Below, piece by piece: positions 1-9,265 of a stretch of DNA of 12,292 bases. Under the pieces are notes generated by a model. It did no database searches. It worked only from the letters and a program-made list of their open reading frames with translations, and was not told the origin of the DNA. Source of the stretch: JBQTJJ01 sp052387235 (GTDB taxonomy: Bacteria; Actinomycetota; Acidimicrobiia; Acidimicrobiales; GCA-2861595); NCBI GenBank assembly GCA_052387235.1, contig JBQTJJ010000128.1:1-12292 (forward strand). Reading direction: 5' to 3'. A program made the position numbers and the translations under genes. Numbering within the stretch: position 1 is the stretch's first letter; each line of letters begins with the position of its first letter.

Positions 1-38
1 GGCGGGGACGCGGGATCATCGAAGTGCGCTCAGGACGC

Positions 39-44
39 AGGAGG
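39..44 (+). promoter_or_regulatory. Shine-Dalgarno site of the CBS-domain gene
   Basis: AGGAGG lies 6 nt before the ATG at 51. It decides the start: the reading frame is open from a GTG at 24, but that codon has no such site and would add nine residues that are not part of a CBS fold. Confidence 0.8.
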
Positions 45-50
45 TGCCCG

Positions 51-485
51 ATGAAGGTGCACGACATCCTCAAGGCGAAGGGCCAGGCCGTCGAGACCAT
101 CCGGCCGGACGCCACCGTCGACCTGGCGGTGCACCGCCTGTCTGCGCTGGGGTTGGGAGCGCTGGTCGTGTCGGCGGACGGCGCCCACATGGAAGGCGTC
201 CTGTCCGAACGCGACGTGGTGCGGGCCCTGGCCAAGCACGGCACCCGGGTCCTGGTGGCGCCGGTCAGCAGCGTGATGTCCAGGGTCGTGCCCACCTGCA
301 CGCCGGAGACGCCGATCAAGGACGCGATGGCCGAGATGACGCGCAGCCGGCACCGCCACCTCCCGGTCCTCGATCACGGGGTCCTGGCCGGTGTGCTGAG
401 CATCGGCGACGTGGTGAAGTCCCGCCTCGAGGAGATGGAACTGGAGGCGTCCGTGCTGCGCGACGCCTACATCGCCCACCGCTGA
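51..485 (+). CDS. Two-CBS-domain protein
   Basis: The product is a 144-residue soluble protein made almost entirely of two CBS domains (about residues 5-60 and 72-130). Each ends in the typical G-V-L-S-x-x-D-V-V pattern: GVLSERDVV near residues 46-54 and GVLSIGDVV near residues 108-116. Tandem CBS pairs form a Bateman module that usually binds adenine nucleotides or S-adenosyl ligands and reports energy or cofactor state. Here there is no attached enzyme or transporter domain, so the partner and ligand are unknown. The ATG at 51 is chosen because of the AGGAGG site before it. The gene runs in the same direction as the arg cluster but stops 52 bp before argC, and a separate promoter and operator lie in that gap, so I do not count it as part of the arginine operon. 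The family call is firm; the role is not known. Confidence 0.88.
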   Translation: MKVHDILKAKGQAVETIRPDATVDLAVHRLSALGLGALVVSADGAHMEGVLSERDVVRALAKHGTRVLVAPVSSVMSRVVPTCTPETPIKDAMAEMTRSRHRHLPVLDHGVLAGVLSIGDVVKSRLEEMELEASVLRDAYIAHR

Positions 486-503
486 CGTCCAAGCCGGTCC
501 GCT

Positions 504-517
504 CGCATGATTATGCG
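504..517 (+). promoter_or_regulatory. Probable ArgR operator (ARG box) of argC
   Basis: CGCAT-GATT-ATGCG is an inverted repeat with perfect 5-bp arms around a 4-bp AT-rich centre. ArgR/AhrC operators are imperfect ~18-bp palindromes, and in actinobacteria TGCAT/ATGCA-type half-sites are typical, so the match is good but not exact. If transcription starts at 538, the box spans -34 to -21 and would block the -35/spacer region. The argR gene lies in the same cluster, which supports autoregulation by arginine. In RNA the same bases, with flanking G-U pairs (501-520), could fold as an 8-bp hairpin, so a weak terminator for the upstream CBS gene is an alternative reading. Confidence 0.62.
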
Positions 518-525
518 GGTCCTTG

Positions 526-531
526 TATGAT
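526..531 (+). promoter_or_regulatory. Putative -10 element of a leaderless argC promoter
   Basis: TATGAT differs from the TATAAT consensus at one base. It ends 6 nt before the argC ATG at 538, which puts the expected transcription start at or next to the A of that ATG. No Shine-Dalgarno sequence precedes argC (532-537 is GCCGTG), which fits a leaderless message. The -35 region (about 503-508, TCGCAT) is poor and overlaps the ARG box. Actinobacteria often use -10-dependent leaderless promoters. This is inference from spacing only. Confidence 0.55.
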
Positions 532-537
532 GCCGTG

Positions 538-1548
538 ATGGCGACGGTCGGCATCTTCGGGGCCTCCGGGTACACCGGGGCCGAGCTGCTGCGCCTGTGC
601 GCGCTCCACCCCGACCTCGACGTGGTCCTGGCCACGGGCGACTCCACCGCCGGCACCCCCGTCGCCGCCCTCTACCCGAGCCTGGCCCCGGCCTACCCCG
701 AGCTGGTCCTGGCCGAGCCCGACCCGGCCGCGGCCGAGGGCCTCGACCTCGCCTTCCTGGCCCTGCCCCATGGCGCCTCCCAGTCGCTCGTGCCCGACCT
801 GCGCAAGCGGGTGGGGAAGATCGTCGACCTGGCCGCCGACTTCCGGCTCAGGGACCCCGCCCTCTACCCGCTCTGGTACGGCGAGCCCCACACCGCCCCC
901 GAGCTGCTGGCCGGCGCCGTGCTCGGCATCCCCGAGCTCTTCCGGGACGAGGTCCGGGCCGCCGACCTGGTGGCGGCCGCGGGCTGCTACGTCACGGCCG
1001 CCGCCCTCGCCCTGGCCCCGCTGGTCCGGGCCGGCGCCATCGAGACCGACGGCGTCATCGTCGACGCCGCCAGCGGCGTGTCGGGTGCAGGCCGCGTGCC
1101 CAAGCCCGCCAGTCACTTCCCGGTCGTGAACGAGGACTTCGTGGCCTACGGGCTGCTGACCCACCGCCACACCCCCGAGATCGAGCAGGCCACCGGCGCC
1201 GGCGTCCTGTTCACGCCCCACCTGGCCCCCATGACCCGCGGCATCCTCGCCACCTGCTACGCCAGGCCCGCGGCGGGCGGGCCCGATCCCCTCGGGGAGC
1301 TGCGCCGCTTCTACCGGGACGAGCCCTTCGTCCTGGTGGGCGAGGCGCCGCCCTCCACCAAGGCCACCGCCGGATCCAACTGCGCCCGGATCACGGCGCG
1401 CGTCGATCCCCGGACCGGCTGGGTCATCGTGCTGTGCGCCCTCGACAACCTGGTGAAGGGCGCCTCGGGGCAGGCCGTGCAGTGCGCCAACCTGGTCCTC
1501 GGCCTGCCCGAGACGACCGGCCTCCCCACCGTGGGCCTCTACCCGTGA
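538..1548 (+). CDS. argC: N-acetyl-gamma-glutamyl-phosphate reductase
   Basis: This enzyme reduces N-acetylglutamyl 5-phosphate to N-acetylglutamate 5-semialdehyde with NADPH, the third step of arginine synthesis. The 336 residues match the usual length. The N-terminus carries the dinucleotide-binding motif GASGYTGAE (about residues 8-16). The catalytic cysteine is C150 in AGCYVTAAALAL, where the family usually has GCYPT, so proline is replaced by valine here. The second catalytic residue is a histidine in THRHTPEIE (about H211). The ATG at 538 is chosen because the family begins right at the Rossmann strand (ATVGIFGASG); a TTG at 523 in the same frame would add five residues and has no ribosome site. 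It is the first gene of the arg cluster, and its stop overlaps the argJ GTG start by 4 bp. Confidence 0.96.
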   Translation: MATVGIFGASGYTGAELLRLCALHPDLDVVLATGDSTAGTPVAALYPSLAPAYPELVLAEPDPAAAEGLDLAFLALPHGASQSLVPDLRKRVGKIVDLAADFRLRDPALYPLWYGEPHTAPELLAGAVLGIPELFRDEVRAADLVAAAGCYVTAAALALAPLVRAGAIETDGVIVDAASGVSGAGRVPKPASHFPVVNEDFVAYGLLTHRHTPEIEQATGAGVLFTPHLAPMTRGILATCYARPAAGGPDPLGELRRFYRDEPFVLVGEAPPSTKATAGSNCARITARVDPRTGWVIVLCALDNLVKGASGQAVQCANLVLGLPETTGLPTVGLYP

Positions 1549-2704
1549 GCGTGACCGCCGCCGCCGGGTTCGTGGCCAACGGCGTGGCCTGCGGTATCAA
1601 GCCCGCGGGTGCGCCGGACCTCGCCCTGGTCGCCACCGCCGGCGGCCCGGTGGCGGCCGCCGGCGTCTTCACCACCAACCTGGCCACCGCCGCCCCCGTC
1701 CAGGTGAGCCGCAGCCACCTGGCCGCCACCGGCGGTCGGGCCCGGGCCGTCGTGCTCAACAGCGGCAACGCCAACGCCGCCACCGGCGCCGCCGGCCGGG
1801 CCGACAGCGAGCGCACCTGCGCCCTGGTGGCGGGCCGGCTCGGCGCCCGGCCCCAGGAGGTCCTGGTCTGCTCCACCGGGCTCATCGGCATCCCGCTCCC
1901 CATGGCCCCCATCGAGGCCGGCATCCCGGCCCTGGTGGCCGGCCTGAGCGGCGGGGACGGCGGCACCCGCGCCGCCGACGCCATCCTCACCACCGACACC
2001 CGCCGCAAGGAGGTCGTGGTCCGGGGCGAGGGCTGGACGGTGGGCGGCATGGCCAAGGGCGCGGCCATGCTGGCACCGCACATGGCGACGATGCTGGCCG
2101 TGCTCACCACCGACGCCGACGTCGCGCCCGGCCCCCTGACCGAGGCGCTCTCCGCGGCCGTGGCCGCCACCTTCAACACGGTCACGGTCGACGGGGCCAC
2201 CTCCACCAACGACACCGTGCTGGTGCTGGCCAGCGGCCGGGCCGGCCCGCCCGACGCCGCCGCCTTCGCCGCCGCCCTCACCGAGGCGTGCGCCGGCCTG
2301 ACCCTGCAGATGGCGGGCGACGCCGAGGGAGCCACCAAGCTGGCACGGGTCCGGGTGGCCGGCGCCCGCTCCGACGCCGAGGCGGCGGTGGCGGCCCGCA
2401 AGGTCGCCGAGAGCCAGCTGGTCAAGTGCTCGCTGTACGGCTGCGACCCCTACTGGGGCCGGGTCGTGAGCGAGCTGGGCTCGGCCGGCGTCGCCTTCGA
2501 CCCCGACAAGGTCGAGGTCGCCTACGGCGGCGTCACCGTGTGCCGGGACGGCGTCGCCGCAACCCACGACGAGGCGGCCGTCGTCGCCCACCTCTCGGGA
2601 CGCGAGATCCTCCTCTCCGCCCGGCTCGGGCTCGGCGACGGCAGGGCCGAGATCGTCACGGCCGACCTCACCCACGCCTACATCGACGAGAACCGGGCCA
2701 CCTC

Positions 2705-2708
<4 letters not shown>
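1545..2708 (+). CDS. argJ: Glutamate N-acetyltransferase / amino-acid acetyltransferase
   Basis: ArgJ moves the acetyl group from N-acetylornithine to glutamate, releasing ornithine and regenerating acetylglutamate. Bifunctional members also use acetyl-CoA, and the absence of argA nearby makes that plausible here. The protein has 387 residues. It is a self-cleaving Ntn-type enzyme: the motif KGAAMLAPHMATMLA contains the Ala-Thr cleavage site, so T182 would become the nucleophile at the start of the beta chain. The oxyanion-hole region STGLIGIPLPM and the NSGNANA segment are also present. Near the C-terminus the family motif DPNWGR reads DPYWGR. The GTG at 1545 overlaps the argC stop as GTGA. 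A second GTG at 1551 is possible, but the overlap start matches the pattern at the other junctions. Confidence 0.95.
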
Positions 2709-4691
<1,983 letters not shown>

Positions 4692-4695
<4 letters not shown>

Positions 4696-5597
4696 CCGCC
4701 TCCCCCCGCCACCTCCTCGAGATCGACGACCTGGCGCCGGCCGAGCTCACCGCCGTCCTCGACCTGGCCGAGCTCGCCGACCCGCCCCCGGTCCTGGCCG
4801 GCAAGGGCGTGGCCCTGCTGTTCGAGAAGCCCTCGCTGCGCACCCGCAACGCCACCGAGCTGGCAGTCGTCCAGCTGGGCGGCCACCCCGTGTCGCTGCG
4901 GGCCGAGGAGGTCGACGTCGACGTGCGGGAGCCGGCCGCCGACGCCGCCCGCGTCCTCGGCCGCTACCACGCCGTGATCGGTGCCAGGGTCTTCGAGCAC
5001 GCCAAGCTCGGGCGCATGGCCCGGGCCTCGCCCGTCCCCGTGGTGAACCTGCTGTCGGACGACGCCCACCCGTGCCAGGCCCTGGCCGACCTCCTCACCC
5101 TGCGCCAGGTCTGGGGCAGCCTGGCCGGGCGCAGCGTCGCCTACGTGGGCGACGGCAACAACGTGTGCCGCTCCCTCGTCCTGGCCGCGGCGCTGGCCGG
5201 CATCAGGGCCAGGGTGGCGACGCCCGCCGGGTTCGCCCTCCCGGCCCCCACGGTCGAGCGGGCCCGCGCCCTCGGTGGCGACGTTACCGTCACCTTCGAC
5301 CCGGCCGAGGCGGTGCGGGGCGCCGACGCCGTCTACACCGACGTGTGGGCGTCCATGGGCCAGGAGGAGGAGGCCGAGCGCCGGCGAAGGGCCTTCGAGG
5401 GCTTCACCGTGGACGAGCGGCTCATGGCCTCGGCCGCGCCCGGCGCCGCCTTCCTGCACTGCCTGCCCGCCCACCGGGGCGAGGAGGTCAGCGCCGGCGT
5501 GCTCGACAGCCCGGCCAGCGTGGTGTGGCAGCAGGCCGAGAACCGCATGCACGCCATGCGGGGCCTGCTTCTGTGGCTGGCGGGGGAACGGCCGTGA
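4692..5597 (+). CDS. argF: Ornithine carbamoyltransferase, divergent
   Basis: ArgF joins carbamoyl phosphate to ornithine to make citrulline. The 301 residues are a normal length. Carbamoyl-phosphate contacts are visible at residues 48-52 and in HPCQ (126-129). The ornithine loop DVWASMG (217-223) and HCLP (256-259) are intact, which argues against an N-acetyl- or N-succinylornithine enzyme. The first motif is unusual: it reads FEKPSLRTRNATE, with Leu for the usual Thr in STRTR and Thr for the Phe in the following SFE. The later E-S-x-x-D-T-A-R-V-L element reads EPAADAARVL. These changes suggest a divergent branch rather than an inactive protein, because the Arg residues and the substrate loops are kept. 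The linker before the first motif is also short. The GTG start overlaps argD, and the end overlaps argR, both as GTGA. Confidence 0.93.
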
Positions 5598-6061
5598 CGG
5601 CGGGGAAGACGCAGCGCCAGCACCGCATCGCCGGGCTGCTCGAGCGCCACTCGGTCACCAGCCAGGCCCAGCTGGTGGAGCTGCTGGCGGCCGACGGCGT
5701 GGTGGCCACCCAGGCCACCGTGTCGCGCGACCTGGAGGAGCTGGGCGCGGTGAAGGTCCGGGTGCCGGGCGGGGAGACCGTCTACGCCATCCCCGAGCTG
5801 GCCCGCAACCGACTGGCTCCCGAGGACCACCTCCGGCGGGTGCTGGGCGACTGGGTGGCCGAGGTGGCACACTCCGGCAACATCGTGGTGCTGCGCACCC
5901 CGCCGGGCTCGGCCCACGTGGTGGGCTCGGCCCTCGACCGGGCCGGGTTGGAGGAGATCGTCGGCACCGTGGCCGGTGATGACACGGTGCTCGTGGTTGC
6001 CGCCGAACTGGCGGGTGGTGCCGAGGTGGCGAGGCGGCTGTCCGCGCTCGCCGGGATCTGA
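5594..6061 (+). CDS. argR: Arginine repressor
   Basis: ArgR is a DNA-binding hexamer that represses arginine biosynthesis when arginine is bound. The 155 residues divide into an N-terminal winged helix-turn-helix (about residues 5-66; recognition region QATVSRDLEELGAVKVR with TVSRD at 42-46) and a C-terminal oligomerisation and arginine-binding domain (about 78-155). The latter contains GTVAGDDTVLVV, whose paired aspartates D129 and D130 bind arginine in the family. The gene sits between argF and argG, the same position as in Mycobacterium. The GTG start overlaps argF as GTGA, with a G-rich stretch (GGGGGA) about 6 nt upstream that may help initiation. The likely target is the inverted repeat at 504-517 before argC, so the repressor would control its own operon. 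Confidence 0.95.
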   Translation: MTAGKTQRQHRIAGLLERHSVTSQAQLVELLAADGVVATQATVSRDLEELGAVKVRVPGGETVYAIPELARNRLAPEDHLRRVLGDWVAEVAHSGNIVVLRTPPGSAHVVGSALDRAGLEEIVGTVAGDDTVLVVAAELAGGAEVARRLSALAGI

Positions 6062-6063
6062 CG

Positions 6064-6071
6064 AAAGGGAG
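6064..6071 (+). promoter_or_regulatory. Shine-Dalgarno site of argG
   Basis: AAAGGGAG lies 9 nt before the argG ATG, within the 19-bp argR/argG gap. This is the only junction inside the arg cluster with a gap and an ATG start, so argG is translated independently of its upstream neighbour. I see no convincing promoter hexamers in the gap itself. Confidence 0.7.
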
Positions 6072-6080
6072 CGGTCGAAC

Positions 6081-7283
6081 ATGGCGAAGCGCGTGGTGCT
6101 GGCGTACAGCGGAGGGCTCGACACGTCGGTGGCGGTGCGCTGGCTGGGCGAGGAGAAGGGCGTCGAGGTGATCGCCCTGGCCGCCGACGTGGGCCAGGGG
6201 GGCGACTTCGAGGACATCCGCCGCCGGGCCCTGGCCGCCGGCGCGGTCGAGGCCGTCGTCGTCGACTGCCGGGAGGAGTACGCCCGCGACTTCGTGGTGC
6301 CGGCCCTGCGGGCCAACGCCAAGTACGAGGGCAAGTACCCCCTGGTCTCGTCCCTCTCCAGGCCGGTGATCGTGCAGCACATGGTGGCCGCGGCGCGCGA
6401 GCACGGGGCCGACGCCGTGGCCCACGGCTGCACCGGCAAGGGCAACGACCAGGTCCGCTTCGAGGTGTCCACCCGGGCCCTGGCGCCCGACCTCGAGATC
6501 ATGGCCCCGGTCCGGGAGTGGGGCCTCACCCGCGAGCAGTCCATCGAGTACGCGGCCCGGTACGACATCCCGGTCACGGTCACCAAGGCCAGCCCGTACT
6601 CCATCGACCAGAACCTGTGGGGCCGCACCATCGAGTGCGGGATCCTCGAGGACCCGTGGGAGCAGCCCCCGGAGGAGGTCTACGAGCTCACCACGCCCAC
6701 CGCCGTCGATCCCACCGAGCTCACCATCGGGTTCGTGGAGGGCGTGCCGGTCAGCCTGGACGGCAGGGCCCTTCCCCTCCACGACCTGATCGCCGAGGTC
6801 ACCCGGGTGGTCGGCTCCTACGGCTGGGGCCGCATCGACATGGTGGAGAACCGCCGGGTGGGCATCAAGAGCCGGGAGGTCTACGAGTGCCCCGGCTCCC
6901 TCGCCCTCCTCATGGCCCACGCCGACCTCGAGGACCTCACCCTGGAACGGGACCTGGCCCACGAGAAGGCCCGCCTGGAGCCCCGCTACGCCGAGCTCGT
7001 CTACGACGGGCTGTGGTTCTCGCCCCTCAAGCAGGCCCTCGACGCCTTCGTGGCCGAGAGCCAGCGGTTCGTGACGGGCGAGGTCAGGCTGCGCTGCGAG
7101 GTGCCGGGCCGCTGCATCGTGGCCGGCCGGCGCAGCGACGTCGGCCTGTACGACTACGGCCTGGCCACCTACGAGGCGGCCGACAGCTTCCGCCACGACG
7201 ACGCCGAGGGCTTCGTGCGGCTCTGGGGCCTCGGCGTGGAGACCTGGGCGGCCCGCCAGACCCGCCGGGAGGAGGCCCGGTGA
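6081..7283 (+). CDS. argG: Argininosuccinate synthase
   Basis: ArgG condenses citrulline and aspartate, using ATP, to form argininosuccinate. The 400 residues match the shorter (type 1) bacterial form. The N-type ATP pyrophosphatase loop AYSGGLDTS occupies residues 8-16, and HGCTGKGNDQVRFE, which shapes the citrulline/aspartate site, follows in the first half. The C-terminal half contains the oligomerisation region ending near WAARQTRREEAR. The start is certain: ATG preceded by AAAGGGAG, with the protein beginning directly at the first strand of the nucleotide domain. It is separated from argR by 19 bp and overlaps argH by GTGA, so argG and argH are probably translated as a pair. Confidence 0.97.
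   Translation: MAKRVVLAYSGGLDTSVAVRWLGEEKGVEVIALAADVGQGGDFEDIRRRALAAGAVEAVVVDCREEYARDFVVPALRANAKYEGKYPLVSSLSRPVIVQHMVAAAREHGADAVAHGCTGKGNDQVRFEVSTRALAPDLEIMAPVREWGLTREQSIEYAARYDIPVTVTKASPYSIDQNLWGRTIECGILEDPWEQPPEEVYELTTPTAVDPTELTIGFVEGVPVSLDGRALPLHDLIAEVTRVVGSYGWGRIDMVENRRVGIKSREVYECPGSLALLMAHADLEDLTLERDLAHEKARLEPRYAELVYDGLWFSPLKQALDAFVAESQRFVTGEVRLRCEVPGRCIVAGRRSDVGLYDYGLATYEAADSFRHDDAEGFVRLWGLGVETWAARQTRREEAR
7270..7275 (+). promoter_or_regulatory. Shine-Dalgarno site of argH
   Basis: AGGAGG lies at the 3' end of argG, 4 nt before the argH GTG at 7280. Among the GTGA junctions of the cluster this is the only one with a full-strength site, so argH need not rely only on reinitiation after argG. 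Confidence 0.6.
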
Positions 7284-8668
7284 GGCTGTGGGACGGCCGT
7301 CTCCAGTCCACCCCGGCCCCCGAGCTGCTGGCCTTCACCGCCAGCCTGTCGTTCGACCGCCGCCTGGCCGCCGACGACATCACCGGTTCCCGGGCCCACG
7401 TCCGCGGCCTCGGCCAGGGCGGCATCCTCGACGCCCAGGAGGTGAGCATCCTCCTCACCGCGCTAGCCCGGGTGGGCCAGGAGCTGGAGGAGGGGAGCTT
7501 CGCCTTCGCCCCCACCGACGAAGACGTGCACACCGCCATCGAGCGGCGGGTCACCGAGATCGCCGGCGACGTGGGCGCCAAGCTCCACACCGGCCGCAGC
7601 CGCAACGACCAGGTGGCCACCGCCCTGCGCCTGTTCTGCCGGCGGGAGCTGTCGGTCCTGGGCGGCCGGGTGCTCGACCTGCAGCAGGTGCTGGTGGCCC
7701 GCTCCGAGGCGGCGGCCGACGCCTACCTGCCCGGCTACACCCATCTCCAGCGGGCCCAGCCGGTCCTCCTGGCCCACCACCTGCTGGCCCACGGCTGGGC
7801 CCTGGCCCGTGACGTCGACCGGCTCTTGGCCACGGTGGAGCGCCTCGACGTGTCGCCCCTCGGCGCCGGCGCCCTGGCCGGCTCCTCGCTGCCCCTGGAG
7901 CCGGACTGGGTGGCGGGCGACCTCGGCTTCGGGGCCCGGTTCGAGAACTCGCTCGACGCCGTGAGCGATCGCGACTTCGTGGCCGAGGCCCTGTTCGACA
8001 TCGCCCTCCTCGGCGTCCACCTCTCACGCATCGGAGAGGAGATCGTTCTGTGGTCGAGCGAGGAGTTCGGCTTCCTGCGCCTGGACGACGCCTACGCCAC
8101 CGGGTCGTCGATGCTCCCCCAGAAGAAGAACCCCGACGTGGCCGAACTGGCCCGGGGCAAGTCGGGCCGCCTGATCGGGCACCTCACCGGCATGCTGGCC
8201 ACCCTCAAGGGCCTTCCCCTGGCCTACAACCGCGACCTCCAGGAGGACAAGGAGCCCCTCTTCGACGCCCTCGACCAGGTCTCGCTCGCCCTCGCCGCCC
8301 TGGGCGGGCTCCTGTCCACGGCCCACTTCGACGTCCACCGCATGCAGGCCGCCGCCGACCACGACACCTCGGCCGCCGTCGACCTGGCCGAGTGGCTGGT
8401 GGACCGGGGCATGCCGTTCAGGGAGGCCCACCGGGTGGTGGGGGGCCTGGTTCGATCGTGCGTGGAGCGCGGGGTGCCCCTGGCCGAGCTGGTGGAGGCC
8501 CACCCCGACCTCGGGACCGACGCCCTGCCGCTGCTCGACGCCGGCGCGGCCGTGGCCCGGCGCACCACGCCGGGCGGGGCCGGCCCCGGCCCGGTGGCGG
8601 AGCAGCTCACCCGGTTCCGCAAGCGCCTCGAGCACGACACCGACCGGGTGTCGAAGTGGCGGTCCTGA
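7280..8668 (+). CDS. argH: Argininosuccinate lyase
   Basis: ArgH splits argininosuccinate into arginine and fumarate, the last step of the pathway. The 462 residues have the fumarase/aspartase superfamily fold and act as a homotetramer. Visible motifs in order are GRSRNDQVAT (residues 105-114), GYTHLQRAQP with the catalytic-region H155, and the flexible signature loop TGSSMLPQKKNPD with the serine pair at about 276-277. The N-terminus LWDGRLQS...FTASLSFDRRLAADDI matches the family start, supporting the GTG at 7280, which overlaps the argG stop as GTGA and has AGGAGG just upstream. The 3' end overlaps the next gene by 13 bp. Nothing suggests damage. Confidence 0.97.
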   Translation: MRLWDGRLQSTPAPELLAFTASLSFDRRLAADDITGSRAHVRGLGQGGILDAQEVSILLTALARVGQELEEGSFAFAPTDEDVHTAIERRVTEIAGDVGAKLHTGRSRNDQVATALRLFCRRELSVLGGRVLDLQQVLVARSEAAADAYLPGYTHLQRAQPVLLAHHLLAHGWALARDVDRLLATVERLDVSPLGAGALAGSSLPLEPDWVAGDLGFGARFENSLDAVSDRDFVAEALFDIALLGVHLSRIGEEIVLWSSEEFGFLRLDDAYATGSSMLPQKKNPDVAELARGKSGRLIGHLTGMLATLKGLPLAYNRDLQEDKEPLFDALDQVSLALAALGGLLSTAHFDVHRMQAAADHDTSAAVDLAEWLVDRGMPFREAHRVVGGLVRSCVERGVPLAELVEAHPDLGTDALPLLDAGAAVARRTTPGGAGPGPVAEQLTRFRKRLEHDTDRVSKWRS

Positions 8669-9264
8669 AGGTCCTGCCCCGGCGGTTCTACCGCCGCGAC
8701 CCCCGGCTGGTGGCGCCCGACCTGCTCAACAAGGTGCTGGTCAACGGGGAGCGGTCGGGCCGGATCGTGGAGGTGGAGGCCTACTGCGGCGCCGACGACG
8801 CCGGCAGCCACGCCTTCCGGGGCCGGACGGCCCGCAACGCCACCATGTTCGGCCGGCCCGGCCTGCTCTACGTCTACCTCTCGTACGGCATGCACTGGTG
8901 CGCCAACGCGGTGTGCGGGGAGGAGGGGGTCGGTGTCGCCGTGCTCCTCCGGGCCCTGGCGCCGGTCGAGGGGATCGACCTCATGCGGGCGGCCCGGGGC
9001 CCGGCGGTGCGCGACCGGCACCTGTGCGCCGGCCCGGGGCGGTTGTGCCAGGCCCTCGGGATCGCCAAGGCGCACGACGGCGCCGACCTGGTCACCGGCG
9101 ACCGGGGCCCGGTGGTCGTGGACGACGGGGTCCCGCCCCCGGCCGAGCCCGGCAACAGCCTCCGCATCGGGCTCACGGCCGGCGCCGGCCATCCCTGGCG
9201 CTGGTTCGTGACCGGGGACCCCAACCTGTCGCCGGCCCGCCGGTCGAGGGTCAACCCGGGTTGA
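8656..9264 (+). CDS. Methylpurine-DNA glycosylase (AAG/MPG family)
   Basis: This family removes alkylated purines such as 3-methyladenine, and often hypoxanthine, from DNA in base excision repair. The 202 residues are typical. Active-site positions line up with the human enzyme: RIVEVEAY holds the catalytic E41 (human E125) and Y43 (Y127), and H52 in DDAGSHAFRG matches H136 with identical spacing. LYVYLSYGMHWCANAV contains the tyrosines that insert into DNA, and VLLRALAP the conserved Arg. The GTG at 8656 is the only plausible start; it overlaps argH by 13 bp and has no Shine-Dalgarno sequence, so translation is probably coupled to argH. The stop lies in a 16-bp palindrome shared with the convergent PBP gene. 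The repair role is unrelated to arginine synthesis, but this gene follows argH in other actinobacteria as well (from memory, not checked). Confidence 0.93.
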   Translation: MAVLKVLPRRFYRRDPRLVAPDLLNKVLVNGERSGRIVEVEAYCGADDAGSHAFRGRTARNATMFGRPGLLYVYLSYGMHWCANAVCGEEGVGVAVLLRALAPVEGIDLMRAARGPAVRDRHLCAGPGRLCQALGIAKAHDGADLVTGDRGPVVVDDGVPPPAEPGNSLRIGLTAGAGHPWRWFVTGDPNLSPARRSRVNPG

Positions 9265-9265
9265 C
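9250..9265. repeat. 16-bp perfect palindrome holding both convergent stop codons
   Basis: GTCAACCCGGGTTGAC reads the same on both strands. On each strand it encodes V-N-P-G-stop: the glycosylase ends in it on the plus strand, and the penicillin-binding protein ends in it on the minus strand. In RNA it could form a 6-bp stem (GTCAAC/GTTGAC) with a CCGG loop. No U-tract follows on either strand, so a standard terminator is not supported; a U-less bidirectional terminator remains possible. Confidence 0.9.

Noticed and set aside
486..520. Rho-independent terminator after the CBS gene
   Set aside because: The hairpin formed by 501-520 contains several G-U pairs and is not followed by a U-tract; the symmetry is better explained as an ArgR site.
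523..537. TTG start five codons before the argC ATG
   Set aside because: There is no ribosome site, the codons overlap the predicted -10 element, and the family starts at the ATG at 538.
597..1544. Open plus-strand frame upstream of argJ in its reading frame, overlapping argC
   Set aside because: The sequence is Arg/Pro-rich out-of-frame argC; recognisable ArgJ begins only at 1545. It is not an N-terminal extension.
5333..7196. Long minus-strand open frames opposite argF, argR and argG
   Set aside because: Each lies opposite a well-supported gene, and none shows a domain or motif.
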